Of a DNA stretch of 33,336 bases, positions 26,290 through 33,336 are shown piece by piece; within the stretch, counting starts at the first letter, position 1; each line of letters opens with the position of its first letter. The position numbers and the translations under genes were made by a program. Source of the stretch: an uncultured Chlorobiaceae bacterium (GTDB lineage Bacteria > Bacteroidota > Chlorobiia > Chlorobiales > Chlorobiaceae); assembly GCA_903887845.1 (NCBI GenBank), contig CAISRC010000117.1, forward strand, positions 1 through 33,336, read 5' to 3'. Below the pieces are notes generated by a model that was given only the letters and a program-made list of their open reading frames with translations, was not told the origin of the DNA and did not search any database.

Positions 26290-26880
26290 TCATGGATATT
26301 GGCCTCCTGAACCTGCCAAAGCTAATCCCTTTTTCAATATTACTGCTTTACTAAAAAGCACTTTTGGCCTTTCAATAATGACAAAACCAGCACTCCCTGC
26401 TTTTCTCAGAGTCTCTTCAAACGCAGATGTTGAAACATGAAATGGGGGCTCTACTATCAGCACTTGTCCGTTCGGCTTCAGTATTGTTCTTATCTCACTC
26501 AAGAGATCTTCCTGATTGGGAACTTCGTGAACCATGTAGAACAACAGAACAAAATCAACAGGCTCCGACACACCTATTTTGTTTTCTCCGCACTTGTGCA
26601 ATACAATTCGCTCTTCAATCCCTGTTCCTTTAATCTTCTCTTTTACTCTCTCAAGCATCCCGTCCTGAACATCAGAAGCGATAACCCTGCCGGATTTACC
26701 AACCATCTGAGCCATGTCAAGAGAGAAAAAGCCAGGACCACATCCCACATCCAGAACCGTCATCCCTTCAGTAATATATGGCCTCAATATTTTTTGAGGG
26801 TTTTGCAGCCATCTTCGAATTCCATTATCGAGCCCTCCGGCGCTTTCAACCGGGCATATACGCTTATTGTTCTCAGTCAT
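26290..26880 (-). CDS. Class I SAM-dependent methyltransferase (196 aa)
   Basis: Motif I, TVLDVGCGPGFFSLDMAQ (residues 41-58, with D44 and G46-G50), is intact. It is followed by the acidic end of the second strand (VIASDVQDGMLERVKEK), then FVLLFYMVHEVPNQEDLL and GQVLIVEPPFHVS. This is the Rossmann methyltransferase fold in a short single-domain form. The N-terminus (ICPVESAGGLDNGIRRWLQN) has a Cys-Pro and an A-G-x-L-D-N segment seen in a group of small methyltransferases in anaerobes. The substrate cannot be read from sequence. A good ribosome site (AGGGAGA before ATG at 26880) supports the start. The metal-exporter-like gene lies 287 bp upstream; that gap holds no gene I can support. Confidence 0.9.
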   Translation of the reverse strand: MTENNKRICPVESAGGLDNGIRRWLQNPQKILRPYITEGMTVLDVGCGPGFFSLDMAQMVGKSGRVIASDVQDGMLERVKEKIKGTGIEERIVLHKCGENKIGVSEPVDFVLLFYMVHEVPNQEDLLSEIRTILKPNGQVLIVEPPFHVSTSAFEETLRKAGSAGFVIIERPKVLFSKAVILKKGLALAGSGGQYP

Positions 26881-27167
26881 TTCAATATTCTCCCTTTAAA
26901 GCCTCATATTGCCGTTAACCTGCGCTGTACGGGTTAATCACGCAACCGTCCAGCGAACGAAGGATGTGTGGTTGACCGAAAATCCTCTTTGTGTTTATAA
27001 ATCGAGGATTCGCCCTGTTCCAAAAATACTCAATTCCCTGAACAGCTTCGCACCCCACTCTTTTTGGAGTGTAGAGGCCAAGATTGCGCAGTTCCGATAG
27101 TGTGTACTAATCATGATCATGTATAAGCGCTTTTTTTTGCACTGCTATTATGATGTGCTTGAATCGA

Positions 27168-28046
27168 TCAGCCATAAACGAGCTGAATGGCAATTCCTGC
27201 GACGGTGCTGATGGCAACGAGCAGAAGCAGAATTCGGATGGTGTCGCCACTGTCGTGGTTCTCCCTGAGCAGCACCAGGCCGCCAAGTCCTGCACTACTG
27301 CATAACCCGGCAATTGCAGAGCCATAACTCAGCCCCCCTTTTAGAAACAATTCAGCGATTGCAACTGAAGCGGCACAGTTGGGGATAAGGCCAATCAATG
27401 CTGCCAGGAATGGCTGCAAAAGATGCTGTTTGAGTAAAACCCTACCGAGATTCTCTTCACCGACCGACGCTATCAGAACATTGAGGGAAAAGGTAACAGC
27501 CATGATAAAAAGGAATATCTTTGCTGTGTGGATAAGTGGATGCGTGATCCACTGCCACTTGCCGATAGTCCCTGAAAGATCATGGTTGCAACAACCAGCA
27601 TCAAGGGATGCTTCGACAGAGTGTTGGTGAGCATGAACCTCTTTTTTCCGTGATAAACTCCCAACAGCCAGATCAATCACATATCCGGCTACCACTCCGA
27701 GAATCAGTTTCGTAACCAGAACAGTCACAACAAACTTGCCCTTGCCTGGTTGCGCGAGAATCACCGGAATGGCCTCGTCAGAGGTTGCCAGAAACACGGC
27801 CAGCAAGGTACCTTTGGTAATCAGTCGGCGAGCATAGAGCGCACTGGCAACCACCGAAAAACCGCACTGGGGAATGCAACCGAAGGCAGCACCCAGTGCC
27901 GGGCCAGATTTTGCGCTCTTCTCCAATACATGCGTTATTCTTCCACTAAATCGCCGTTCGAACAATTCAACAAGAAGATAAATGAGCAACAGAAAAGGGA
28001 TCATTGCTGCGCTGTCAGCAAGCGCATCAAGAAAGAGTTCTCTCAC
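27168..28046 (-). CDS. Putative heavy-metal exporter, ArsP_2/DUF2899-like (292 aa)
   Basis: This is a polytopic membrane protein with about 8-10 helices and a clear two-fold internal repeat: GCIPQCGFSVVASALYARR at about 56-74 mirrors GLIPNCAASVAIAELFLKG at about 219-237. The repeat, and LAVFLATSDEAIPVILAQPG in the first half, are the pattern of the putative manganese/heavy-metal permease family once called DUF2899. The loop between the halves is rich in possible metal ligands (KKEVHAHQHSVEASLDAGCC, then NHD). The start is GTG at 28046, supported by GAAGGAG seven bases before it. No regulator gene lies beside it. The substrate is unproven. Confidence 0.88.
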   Translation of the reverse strand: MRELFLDALADSAAMIPFLLLIYLLVELFERRFSGRITHVLEKSAKSGPALGAAFGCIPQCGFSVVASALYARRLITKGTLLAVFLATSDEAIPVILAQPGKGKFVVTVLVTKLILGVVAGYVIDLAVGSLSRKKEVHAHQHSVEASLDAGCCNHDLSGTIGKWQWITHPLIHTAKIFLFIMAVTFSLNVLIASVGEENLGRVLLKQHLLQPFLAALIGLIPNCAASVAIAELFLKGGLSYGSAIAGLCSSAGLGGLVLLRENHDSGDTIRILLLLVAISTVAGIAIQLVYG

Positions 28047-28263
28047 GACTTTGCTCCTTCAATACCGGAATTCACGGCATCAATGGTTACGCACAACAAA
28101 GTCTGTTGCCTGTTTAACATCTCAATCACGCTTCCTTGTAGATCTGCATAGACGATCCATCAAGATCATCATGAAATCTCCAGCCAATACCTCGTGTTTC
28201 ATGAACAATCTGTTCTGCCCGCTCTGCAAATTTTGGCAGAAGATTCTCCTGTTTGATGACTGG

Positions 28264-28818
28264 TTATCGACCATATTTAGCCGTAAAACTCACTTTGTTC
28301 AAGGTATTTGCATGAATCATGAAGCCGATTAATGCGGCGGAAGCTTCTGCAGGAACGTCAATTTTTTCAATGTTCAAGGCATAGACAGTAAAAATGTAAC
28401 GATGGGGTTTGTCGCCTTTTGGCGGACATGCACCGCCAAACTCATGATTGCCATAATCGGTACGACCTTGAAGAGCCCCTGGAGGCAGCAGCTTCCCTGT
28501 TGCATCTCCTGCGCCAGAAGCCAATTCGGTCACATTTGCCGGGATATTGTAGACGACCCAATGCCACCAGCCCGAACCTGTAGGCGCATCAGGATCATAC
28601 ACCGTGATTGCATAGCTTTTTGTTCCTTTCGGACCTGGTGTCCATTGCAACGCCGGTGATTGATTTTTCCCCGTACAACCAAAGCCATCAAAGACTTGTT
28701 CCTCGGTGAGAGTAGCACCAGCTTTAATCGTTGGGCTTGTCAGCTTAAAGTTACCGGCATGAGCTACCGTTGCTGTAGAACAAAGAGCGACCAAGACCAA
28801 AAACAAGTTCCTTAACAT
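28264..28818 (-). CDS. YbhB/YbcL-type PEBP family protein, exported (184 aa)
   Basis: A signal peptide is evident (MLRNLFLVLVALCSTATVAH, cut after HAG or nearby), so the protein is probably periplasmic. The body is the phosphatidylethanolamine-binding/Raf-kinase-inhibitor-like fold of the YbhB type: FKLTSPTIKAG at the start, GFGCTGKNQSPALQW, the ligand-site strand YAITVYDPDAPTGSGWWHWV with VYNIPANVTEL, and GACPPKGDKPHRYIFTVYAL. The frame extends to 28947, but the ATG at 28818 has an AAAGGAGAA ribosome site and gives the signal peptide, so I chose it. After the TAA the same frame stays open a further 44 codons (see findings). The ligand and role of bacterial members are largely unknown. Confidence 0.93.
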   Translation of the reverse strand: MLRNLFLVLVALCSTATVAHAGNFKLTSPTIKAGATLTEEQVFDGFGCTGKNQSPALQWTPGPKGTKSYAITVYDPDAPTGSGWWHWVVYNIPANVTELASGAGDATGKLLPPGALQGRTDYGNHEFGGACPPKGDKPHRYIFTVYALNIEKIDVPAEASAALIGFMIHANTLNKVSFTAKYGR

Positions 28819-28943
28819 AACAATTCTCCTTTTTTTGAGATGTTGACCCGATAGAGAGTTTCTCCCAACTGTTCGCGTAAAAAAACCTTCTCGTGTTATT
28901 GTAATGAAAATCCAACAAATCAAACAATCCTGCGAATCAAGGT

Positions 28944-29786
28944 TCAAGACGATTGCAGCAATGCAACCGGCACGCCAGCCATCTCTGCTGCTTGCTCAAC
29001 ACTCATCCCACTCTCTACCAACCTCTGAGCAACCTCAAGCTTCCCCTCCCCCTTACCTTCATCATAGGCCGTATCAATAACATTTTTCAAGTCACGATAT
29101 ACCTTGAGGCTATCCTCATAAGCCGCAGCTTCAGCGGGAGAGTATTTTGCTATCTCTGCTATCTCAAATACTTTGCTGAACACCTTTTCTTGCAGTCGTT
29201 GTGGACAATCAGTGAGTTCCGGCAGATTGCGAAGCAGATAACACCATTTATCAAAATCAGTAATCAGTTCGTCAACACTTTTGCGAAACTTTGGCAGTTC
29301 AAGGTAAATGAAGGTGAGTTTATTGTAGAAGACCTGGCCCGTTGAACGGTCAAGGAGCTTCACTTCATGGTGAACAACATCATGCGACGCTTGATCCTCA
29401 TGAAAGATAAAATCAAGAATTCCTACCATATAGACTGGTTTCAAGCGAAAATCCCATGACCCTTTTTGGGCTTGCTGCTGAATGGGAAACGAGGCATAAA
29501 ACACGGAACGATCTTTGAAATAGTTCTGCTTTGCCCGCTGCATCTCTACAATAAACGTTTCGCCCTGCTCATTCGTGCAATGCAGGTCAAAAATAGCACG
29601 GCGGTCATATTCGCTACGACCTGTTTGTTCTGTGGGCAAAAATGAGAGATCAGCAATAATGCCTGCATCATCAGGCAGCAACGAGTTCAGAAAAGCGATC
29701 AAAAGATCTTTGTTCACCTCCGATCCGAAAATCTTTTTGAAACCGAAGTCGGTGAAGGGGTTAATGTAGCGCTCTTTCATCGTCAT
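28944..29786 (-). CDS. Rpn-type PD-(D/E)XK nuclease family protein (280 aa)
   Basis: The opening YINPFTDFGFKKIFGSEVNK is the signature of the large family of Rpn recombination-promoting nucleases and PF12784 'transposase-like' proteins. The nuclease core is visible as RAIFDLHCTNEQGETFIVEM with QRAKQ: D67, E81 and Q83 fill the D...ExQ active site. DRSVFYASFPIQQQAQKG and VYMVGILDFIF continue the fold. The C-terminal 60 residues (DEGKGEGKLEVAQRLVESGM, then SVEQAAEMAGVP) are the usual helical tail. These proteins cut DNA and promote RecA-independent gene uptake in E. coli, or act as defence factors. The start at 29786 is used because the earlier frame adds unrelated residues; there is no visible ribosome site. 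Confidence 0.92.
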   Translation of the reverse strand: MTMKERYINPFTDFGFKKIFGSEVNKDLLIAFLNSLLPDDAGIIADLSFLPTEQTGRSEYDRRAIFDLHCTNEQGETFIVEMQRAKQNYFKDRSVFYASFPIQQQAQKGSWDFRLKPVYMVGILDFIFHEDQASHDVVHHEVKLLDRSTGQVFYNKLTFIYLELPKFRKSVDELITDFDKWCYLLRNLPELTDCPQRLQEKVFSKVFEIAEIAKYSPAEAAAYEDSLKVYRDLKNVIDTAYDEGKGEGKLEVAQRLVESGMSVEQAAEMAGVPVALLQSS

Positions 29787-30500
29787 GGTGTGATGGTCAA
29801 ATTGTGCTGTTAAACGTAAGACGCGCAGCCAAAAGGTGCGGTTGCTGTAATTATACAATTAATAACCGAATTCAATATCACAATTCGCCGCTGAAGAAAT
29901 CTCCTGGTTCTGCACAAATTGTCGACAGTTCAAGGCCATCGTCACTTTTTACACTGACCTTTGAACTTCTCAGTCAGACGGTATTGCTCATCAGTAGCCC
30001 TATAATTTTCTTCATCGTTTCAGTCAATCCGGGCTCATGCACTACTGTCATACACCACGACTTGTGCAACTTCAGCCCTCTCCTCTTGTGTTGCGCAGAA
30101 TTCCGGCACACTGATGATCATGCAAAATACATTGGCCAACTCCCCCGCGCAGAAATAAGCGTTGTCTGGATTCATTTCGGAAAAAAATGAACCATACGGT
30201 CGTTGATTTATATTTCTTCTTATAACGAGGAAGTGCCAAACAGCACAGCAATGTTTCTAATTCCATGAATTATAGGTTATTCGGTAAGGATGTATTGCAA
30301 TCTTTGAGCTTATACCCGGGAACGCCGAGCTGGAGCTCGGCGTTCCCAGAAAGCTTGTGCTCGGAAAAATAGTTATAATTACAACTTGCATTCTCTTGAA
30401 AATCAGGTATAAATATATGGTAACGTATTTTATTTTATAAATATATTTCTTTCATCGTTATATTTCTCCCGGGAAATCAGGATTCATAACGCATCTGCCA
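29787..30500. other. Gene-free stretch of about 700 bp between rpn and abiEii
   Basis: I see no gene I can support here. Short frames on both strands (for example 30072-30266 minus) lack family motifs, ribosome sites and plausible composition. The right part (30350-30470) is very AT-rich. The only clear structure is the palindrome at 30318-30347. Confidence 0.6.
30318..30347. repeat. REP-like palindrome, 13-bp perfect arms
   Basis: GGGAACGCCGAGC, a TGGA loop, and the exact inverse GCTCGGCGTTCCC form a strong GC-rich hairpin in otherwise AT-rich DNA. Sequences of this kind (GCCGAGC...GCTCGGC with GGGAACG ends) are familiar as dispersed intergenic palindromes in several bacterial groups. It lies about 150 bp after the AbiEii stop, and no T-run follows. 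Confidence 0.65.
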
Positions 30501-31337
30501 TCAACCTCTGCTCATGATTATCCGCTGCGCCAACTGATGGAAATATTGCGGTGACCAGATTTTCAAGCCATCCGCATTACCCACAAACCGCGATACATCT
30601 CTCATGGCCAATGTCACATCGAGGGAGTCGATTCTCTCTTTCAACTGCTGGCGAAAATCCTGTTCAGAGAGCTGAGACTCCATCAAATGACCGCTCTGTT
30701 GAGCTCGGCTGAAAAAATGGGACAAATTAAGCTGAACCCCTTTCCTTACATACCATTCGAAATCGTACCAGTCCCGCCCTTTTACACGGGTCTTCCAGTT
30801 TCTGAACAACAATGCATGCATTTTTCCGGCAAACAAATCAGGCAAACCAAAACACTTGACATAAAATGAGAATGGCTCAAGCAGGAGTTTTTCTTCAGTT
30901 GAAAATCCCAATGGCGGGAGCGTATCAACCTCAAACTTGATTTTAAGCGTTTTTTCACCGTGCACGGCAAGACTGAACAGCCGCGTATCACTCTTCAAAA
31001 ACGCCGACTCAATCCCTGTCCGGACTGTTTTCTTTTTCGAAGAAATCTCAACATCAAGACCCAGAGAGAGAAATTCAGCCATGACTGCCCTGAAATACGG
31101 CTCCAGAGAAAAATCGGCGTCAGACGTCAGCAATGAAAAATCAAGATCCTCTGAAAACCTTGGCAACCCATAAAATATCCTGAGACAGGTGCCTCCGTAA
31201 AAAGCTGCCCGGTCAAAAAATCCGCCACGATACAAACCGGCAAGTGCAACCTCCTGCATCACCTCCCTCAGTCCGTTGACTCTCCCGTCGACTGTGGTCG
31301 TATCATATTTCTCAAGCATTTGGCCAAGTACACTCAT
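30501..31337 (-). CDS. abiEii: AbiEii/AbiGii-type nucleotidyltransferase toxin (278 aa)
   Basis: The DUF1814 nucleotidyltransferase motifs are all present: motif I AAFYGGTCLRIFYGLPRF (G48-G49) followed by SEDLDFSL (D64, D66), motif III LKIKFEVDTLPP (K134, E136, D138), and motif IV GLPDLFAGKMHALLFR (K172) with KGRDWYDFEWY (D190). In type IV AbiE systems this toxin transfers nucleotides and arrests growth; in MenA-type relatives the target is tRNA. Many members give phage abortive infection. Its start overlaps the antitoxin stop by 4 bp (ATGA), the standard AbiE order. The length is normal and no active-site residue is missing, so it looks functional. Confidence 0.93.
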   Translation of the reverse strand: MSVLGQMLEKYDTTTVDGRVNGLREVMQEVALAGLYRGGFFDRAAFYGGTCLRIFYGLPRFSEDLDFSLLTSDADFSLEPYFRAVMAEFLSLGLDVEISSKKKTVRTGIESAFLKSDTRLFSLAVHGEKTLKIKFEVDTLPPLGFSTEEKLLLEPFSFYVKCFGLPDLFAGKMHALLFRNWKTRVKGRDWYDFEWYVRKGVQLNLSHFFSRAQQSGHLMESQLSEQDFRQQLKERIDSLDVTLAMRDVSRFVGNADGLKIWSPQYFHQLAQRIIMSRG

Positions 31338-32005
31338 TTCTGATCCCTTTTCATCGAGTTGACAAGCTCCAGCAATGTCCGCAGCATTCTTTCTTTCATT
31401 CCAGGCATGATACAGGCCTCTATCACCTTCGAGTCAAAGCGGGTGATACTCTCTTCATCGAGGCGCAGGTCATCGAACAGCAGTTCCCGCAATGCACGTT
31501 GTGAGGCGATATTCAGGTTCCGGGTAAACACAAGCTTGTCACACAAGGCCTTCTCTGGAGAGGCCATCAAAAAACCTGTTTTATCGGTATTCTCGACACG
31601 ATCAATTCCGACTGGATAAAAATCAAGCGAAGAATGCGTATAGGAAAACCGGCCTATCGGAATATCGTACACCTTCCCGCGCCTGGTGGTCATTGAAGTC
31701 ACCTCAACCACTCGCTCGGGAATAATCCCGTAATGGTACAGCGCATAATCCATCGAAACATAGGATGGCCCATAGAGGAGATTTGCCACAAGCGGTGTGG
31801 AAATGGGAATCGTTGTCCGTTCAGGTGAAACGGCATAAAGCCCCTTCTTGATGGATACAAGCCACCCTTCATCAATCAAGCGGACAATTTTATCGTTCGG
31901 AGAGCGGTACTCTTTGAGCATGGAGAGGAGTGCTCCGTGCGTCAGAGGTACAGCACCCAGTGAGCTGAGCTTCTTTTCGAGTTGCATGATGTCATCATTT
32001 TGCAT
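31334..32005 (-). CDS. abiEi: AbiEi-family antitoxin and transcriptional autorepressor (223 aa)
   Basis: This protein lies immediately upstream of the toxin and fits the AbiEi antitoxin/repressor family. The N-terminal winged-helix part is visible as LTHGALLSMLKEYRSPNDKI, then VRLIDEGWLVSIKKGLYAVS. The central region LVANLLYGPSYVSMDYALYH with YGIIPERVVEVTSMTTRRGK is the usual AbiEi core, and ASPEKALCDKLVF is the conserved segment before the helical end. Known AbiEi proteins bind inverted repeats at their own promoter and counter the toxin without tight complex formation. Here the start codon at 32005 lies inside a 19-bp palindrome that fits such an operator. No ribosome site precedes the ATG. 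Confidence 0.92.
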   Translation of the reverse strand: MQNDDIMQLEKKLSSLGAVPLTHGALLSMLKEYRSPNDKIVRLIDEGWLVSIKKGLYAVSPERTTIPISTPLVANLLYGPSYVSMDYALYHYGIIPERVVEVTSMTTRRGKVYDIPIGRFSYTHSSLDFYPVGIDRVENTDKTGFLMASPEKALCDKLVFTRNLNIASQRALRELLFDDLRLDEESITRFDSKVIEACIMPGMKERMLRTLLELVNSMKRDQK

Positions 32006-32041
32006 AGATAATCGATTATTAGTCGATTATCTATGCAAAAT
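31997..32041 (-). promoter_or_regulatory. Probable AbiEi operator: 19-bp perfect inverted repeat over the start codon
   Basis: ATTTTGCATAGATAATCGA (31997-32015) is repeated exactly in inverse at 32023-32041, with a 7-base spacer. The inner ATAATCGATTAT (32008-32019) is itself palindromic, so binding could slide or be cooperative. The AbiEi start codon (32005-32003) lies in the left arm, and a candidate -10 element touches the right arm. This placement would block both transcription and, as an RNA hairpin, translation. Confidence 0.75.
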
Positions 32042-32064
32042 AAGGCTTTCTATGGATAAAACAA
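32037..32064 (-). promoter_or_regulatory. Candidate promoter of the abiE operon
   Basis: On the minus strand TTGTTT (32064-32059), a 16-bp spacer and TATTTT (32042-32037) would start transcription near 32030, about 25 bases before the AbiEi ATG and inside the palindrome. Consensus match only, supported by its fit with the operator. Confidence 0.35.
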
Positions 32065-32130
32065 GCCTGCCTGAATTTATCAGTTCTGAAAGCAGGAATG
32101 CGATGGAACATCAAATTCGTTCACGTATAA

Positions 32131-32201
32131 GTCGCGGTAGGAATGCCGGTTACCCGGCCCCCCGCACAGATCCGTACGTGCGGAACTACCGCATACGGCT
32201 C
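32131..32201 (-). ncRNA. Group II intron catalytic domain V and branch-point domain VI
   Basis: Domain V lies at 32201-32169: GAGCCGTATGCGG, a short loop, then CCGCACGTACGGATC. It has the AGC triad, the lower and upper stems, and the two-base CG bulge. Two points differ from active introns. The base opposite the triad G is A rather than U, which breaks the usual G-U wobble, and the loop is TAGTT rather than GNRA. Domain VI (32168-32131) is GCGGGGGGCCGG, GTAA, then CCGGC and CCTACCGC with the bulged A, and ends in AC as expected. Confidence 0.75.
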
Positions 32202-32870
32202 CTGCCTTGAGTATTGGCGAATCGTACCTCCAGTTATTCGTGGCATATTTGGAGGTGCAGGTATAGGTATTCAACTCTATCCTGTCTTGAGCCATTTGTC
32301 AGTCTGGCTTGTATTCGCACGCCTTCGAGTCCCAACGACACCATTTCCTGCACTGTGGCAGGATGGTGGGTTATTCGCCAGCGTTCCCCTTCAGTGGTAC
32401 TTTCCTCCACCACCTCTGCTGAAGTTTAAGCTTCATTATTCGGCAGCTTCTCAGGTACTATTCCACTGTCCGACTCCCGGTTTGCATAAGCATCAATTTC
32501 GGGTTCTCTCCTTTACTGATACCACCCTTCTGCCAATTGCCTTTGGCGAGGGAGCTTACCGGGTCTCCCGATTCCCGCGTAGAGAGCTTACACACACGCT
32601 ACAACAGGTCTCTGACTCCGCCGAAACCTTCCGTACCTTGCCTTAACGATACGGCAGATGTGGCATTCCCCATATTAGGACGAGGTCTGCTTTCGAATTG
32701 AGGTGATTTGGGAGCTCAATACTGTGCCTGCGTGTTCCCCTGTCAACGCTTCCCCATGCCATTACTGGTCATCGAGACATGACTCGGGGTTATGATGGTT
32801 GGCTAAACCTTTCATATTCTCTACTCTCTGCCGGTTTTTATCGGCGCTTTCCCTACTTCCCCGGCAATTT
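32131..32870 (-). mobile_element. Group II intron lacking a reverse transcriptase gene
   Basis: On the minus strand this stretch has the makings of a bacterial group II intron. It ends with recognisable domains V and VI (32131-32201). The preceding 600 bases are rich in GNRA-like loops and G-rich helices typical of domains I-III and have no frame for a maturase. A complete element of this kind would carry an RT of about 400-600 residues in domain IV; here only about 200 bp separate the domain III-like part from domain V. The 3' boundary is set by the domain VI bulged A (32138) seven bases from the end. The 5' end is not certain: I see no clear GTGYG, so 32870 is approximate. Short frames here are not genes. 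Confidence 0.7.
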
Positions 32871-33185
32871 TTTATACCGCATGTTAGCAGTAGGTATTCT
32901 TTCAAACAATGCATACGCTTTTGTTTTGCTTTTTCCGTCTATGCTTTCATCACTATAGGTAAACCATTCAATAAATCGGTTTGCCTTTTTGCTCGAAAAT
33001 TCTTTACCTAAGGCAATAATGCCAGTGTAATCCAACATATCAGTTAAATATCGTTTACCGTCATTTGCCAAAAGTTTCAGTTGGGTAGTGGCACTAACCA
33101 ACTCATTATTTTCTTTTTTCAATTTGGCTTTAAGATATTTCCAATAGTTGCGAGTTTTGGTGTAGTCGTTCTGGTCGGTAAGCAA
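32853..33185 (-). pseudogene. Fragment of a Bro/KilA-like gene, both ends lost
   Basis: The frame reads LTDQNDYTKTRNYWKYLKAK, then ELVSATTQLKLLANDGKRYL with TDMLDYTGI, then KANRFIEWFTYSDESIDGKS and KTKAYALFE. The first part is the pattern of BRO/KilA-type regulators (YW..LK.KL...N....QLK..A.DGK...TD). The SIDGKSKTKAYALFE segment resembles a linker found in front of Fic domains in related proteins. The N-terminal strand region is missing: an in-frame TAA immediately precedes the TTG used as start. Homology stops after ALFE, and the last 15 codons read into unrelated DNA. The fragment lies against the group II intron and is flanked by two related short motifs. It is probably a dead cassette remnant; the family assignment is tentative. 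Confidence 0.5.
32859..32886 (-). repeat. Cassette-boundary-like motif, left copy
   Basis: On the minus strand TAACATGCGGTATAAA, then AATTGCCGGGG. It resembles the motif at 33258-33281 (AACA, GC, TATA, AAA, TGC, GGG in the same order) and starts where homology of the gene fragment ends. The match is imperfect. Confidence 0.3.
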
Positions 33186-33257
33186 TTAGATTGCCGCTCA
33201 ACTGTCTGCCAGCTCAAATGTAGATAAAGATTTCAAACGTTTCAACGAACACGCATA

Positions 33258-33281
33258 CCCGCATTTGCTATAGCGTTTGTT
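33258..33281 (-). repeat. Cassette-boundary-like motif, right copy
   Basis: On the minus strand AACAAACGCTATAGCAAATG, then CGGG. It lies between a frame that ends at 33297 and the gene fragment. Together with the left copy it frames about 370 bp, the size of a small cassette. It could be an attC-like or recombination-prone repeat, but no full inverted core pair is evident. Confidence 0.3.
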
Positions 33282-33296
33282 GTGGCTAGTTGTTTT

Positions 33297-33336
33297 TTAC
33301 TTGACAGTAATTTCCAATCTTCTTCCTAAACCGGTC
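33297..33336 (-). CDS. Possible C-terminal end of a gene entering from the right
   Basis: The last codons read TGLGRRLEITVK and then TAA. This is a plausible C-terminus of a small regulator such as an antitoxin. Only 12 residues are visible, so neither the family nor the reality of the gene can be confirmed. Confidence 0.2.
   Translation of the reverse strand, partial: TGLGRRLEITVK

Noticed and set aside
26927-27110. A minus-strand frame of about 62 codons between methyltransferase and exporter genes
   Set aside because: It has no start codon at a useful position and no motif, and could be chance; the gap is treated as intergenic.
32143-32646. A 167-codon plus-strand frame and smaller frames at the right end
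   Set aside because: They lie inside the group II intron RNA, opposite its domains, and resemble the false proteins often annotated over such introns.
1-33336. CRISPR array, tRNA or rRNA genes
   Set aside because: I saw no regularly spaced direct repeats, no cloverleaf with the expected conserved bases, and no rRNA-like sequence.

Overview
This window is dominated by one minus-strand gene cluster (about 1-17.2 kb) for an extracellular contractile injection system (eCIS), a phage-tail-like particle of the Afp/PVC type. A mixed accessory region follows (about 17.4-33.3 kb). Every gene I call lies on the minus strand, so transcription runs right to left. Moderate G+C, weak or absent Shine-Dalgarno sites at several starts, a cytoplasmic glycan-acting GH13 enzyme and many small toxin-antitoxin-like modules suggest a green sulfur bacterium (Chlorobium/Pelodictyon type) or a relative in the Bacteroidota/Chlorobiota group. 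No rRNA or housekeeping marker is present, so this placement is an inference.

The eCIS block, in transcription order, is: a DUF4255 cap/terminator-like protein; one contractile sheath; two inner-tube proteins; a 58-residue DUF5908 protein; a LysM tube-baseplate adaptor; a VgrG-type spike; a PAAR-repeat tip; a gp25-like wedge; two very large baseplate wedge proteins (Afp11- and Afp12-like); and a >1018-residue protein that runs off the left edge. Genes overlap or sit within about 75 bp, so this reads as one operon. A plausible sigma-70 promoter lies about 110 bp before the first gene. The AAA+ ATPase, tape measure and tail fibre are absent here and would be expected beyond the left edge. The PAAR tip has lost all its histidines.

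Upstream of the particle genes are a GH13 alpha-amylase-like enzyme, a C1 (papain-like) peptidase 28 bp behind it, and a three-helix membrane protein. None of the three has a cleavable signal peptide. They may be eCIS accessory or cargo genes, or chance neighbours. Two perfect inverted repeats (14- and 16-bp arms) punctuate this stretch.

From 21.7 kb onward lie a recC gene without recB or recD beside it, an antitoxin followed by a ParE toxin reduced to its C-terminal part, a DUF2442/DUF4160 pair, a SAM methyltransferase, a heavy-metal exporter-like membrane protein, an exported PEBP-family protein, an Rpn-type PD-(D/E)XK nuclease, and an AbiEi/AbiEii-type toxin-antitoxin operon. A 19-bp perfect palindrome covers the AbiEi start codon. 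The right end holds a short group II intron with no reverse transcriptase, and a gene fragment flanked by related short motifs, like a decayed cassette.
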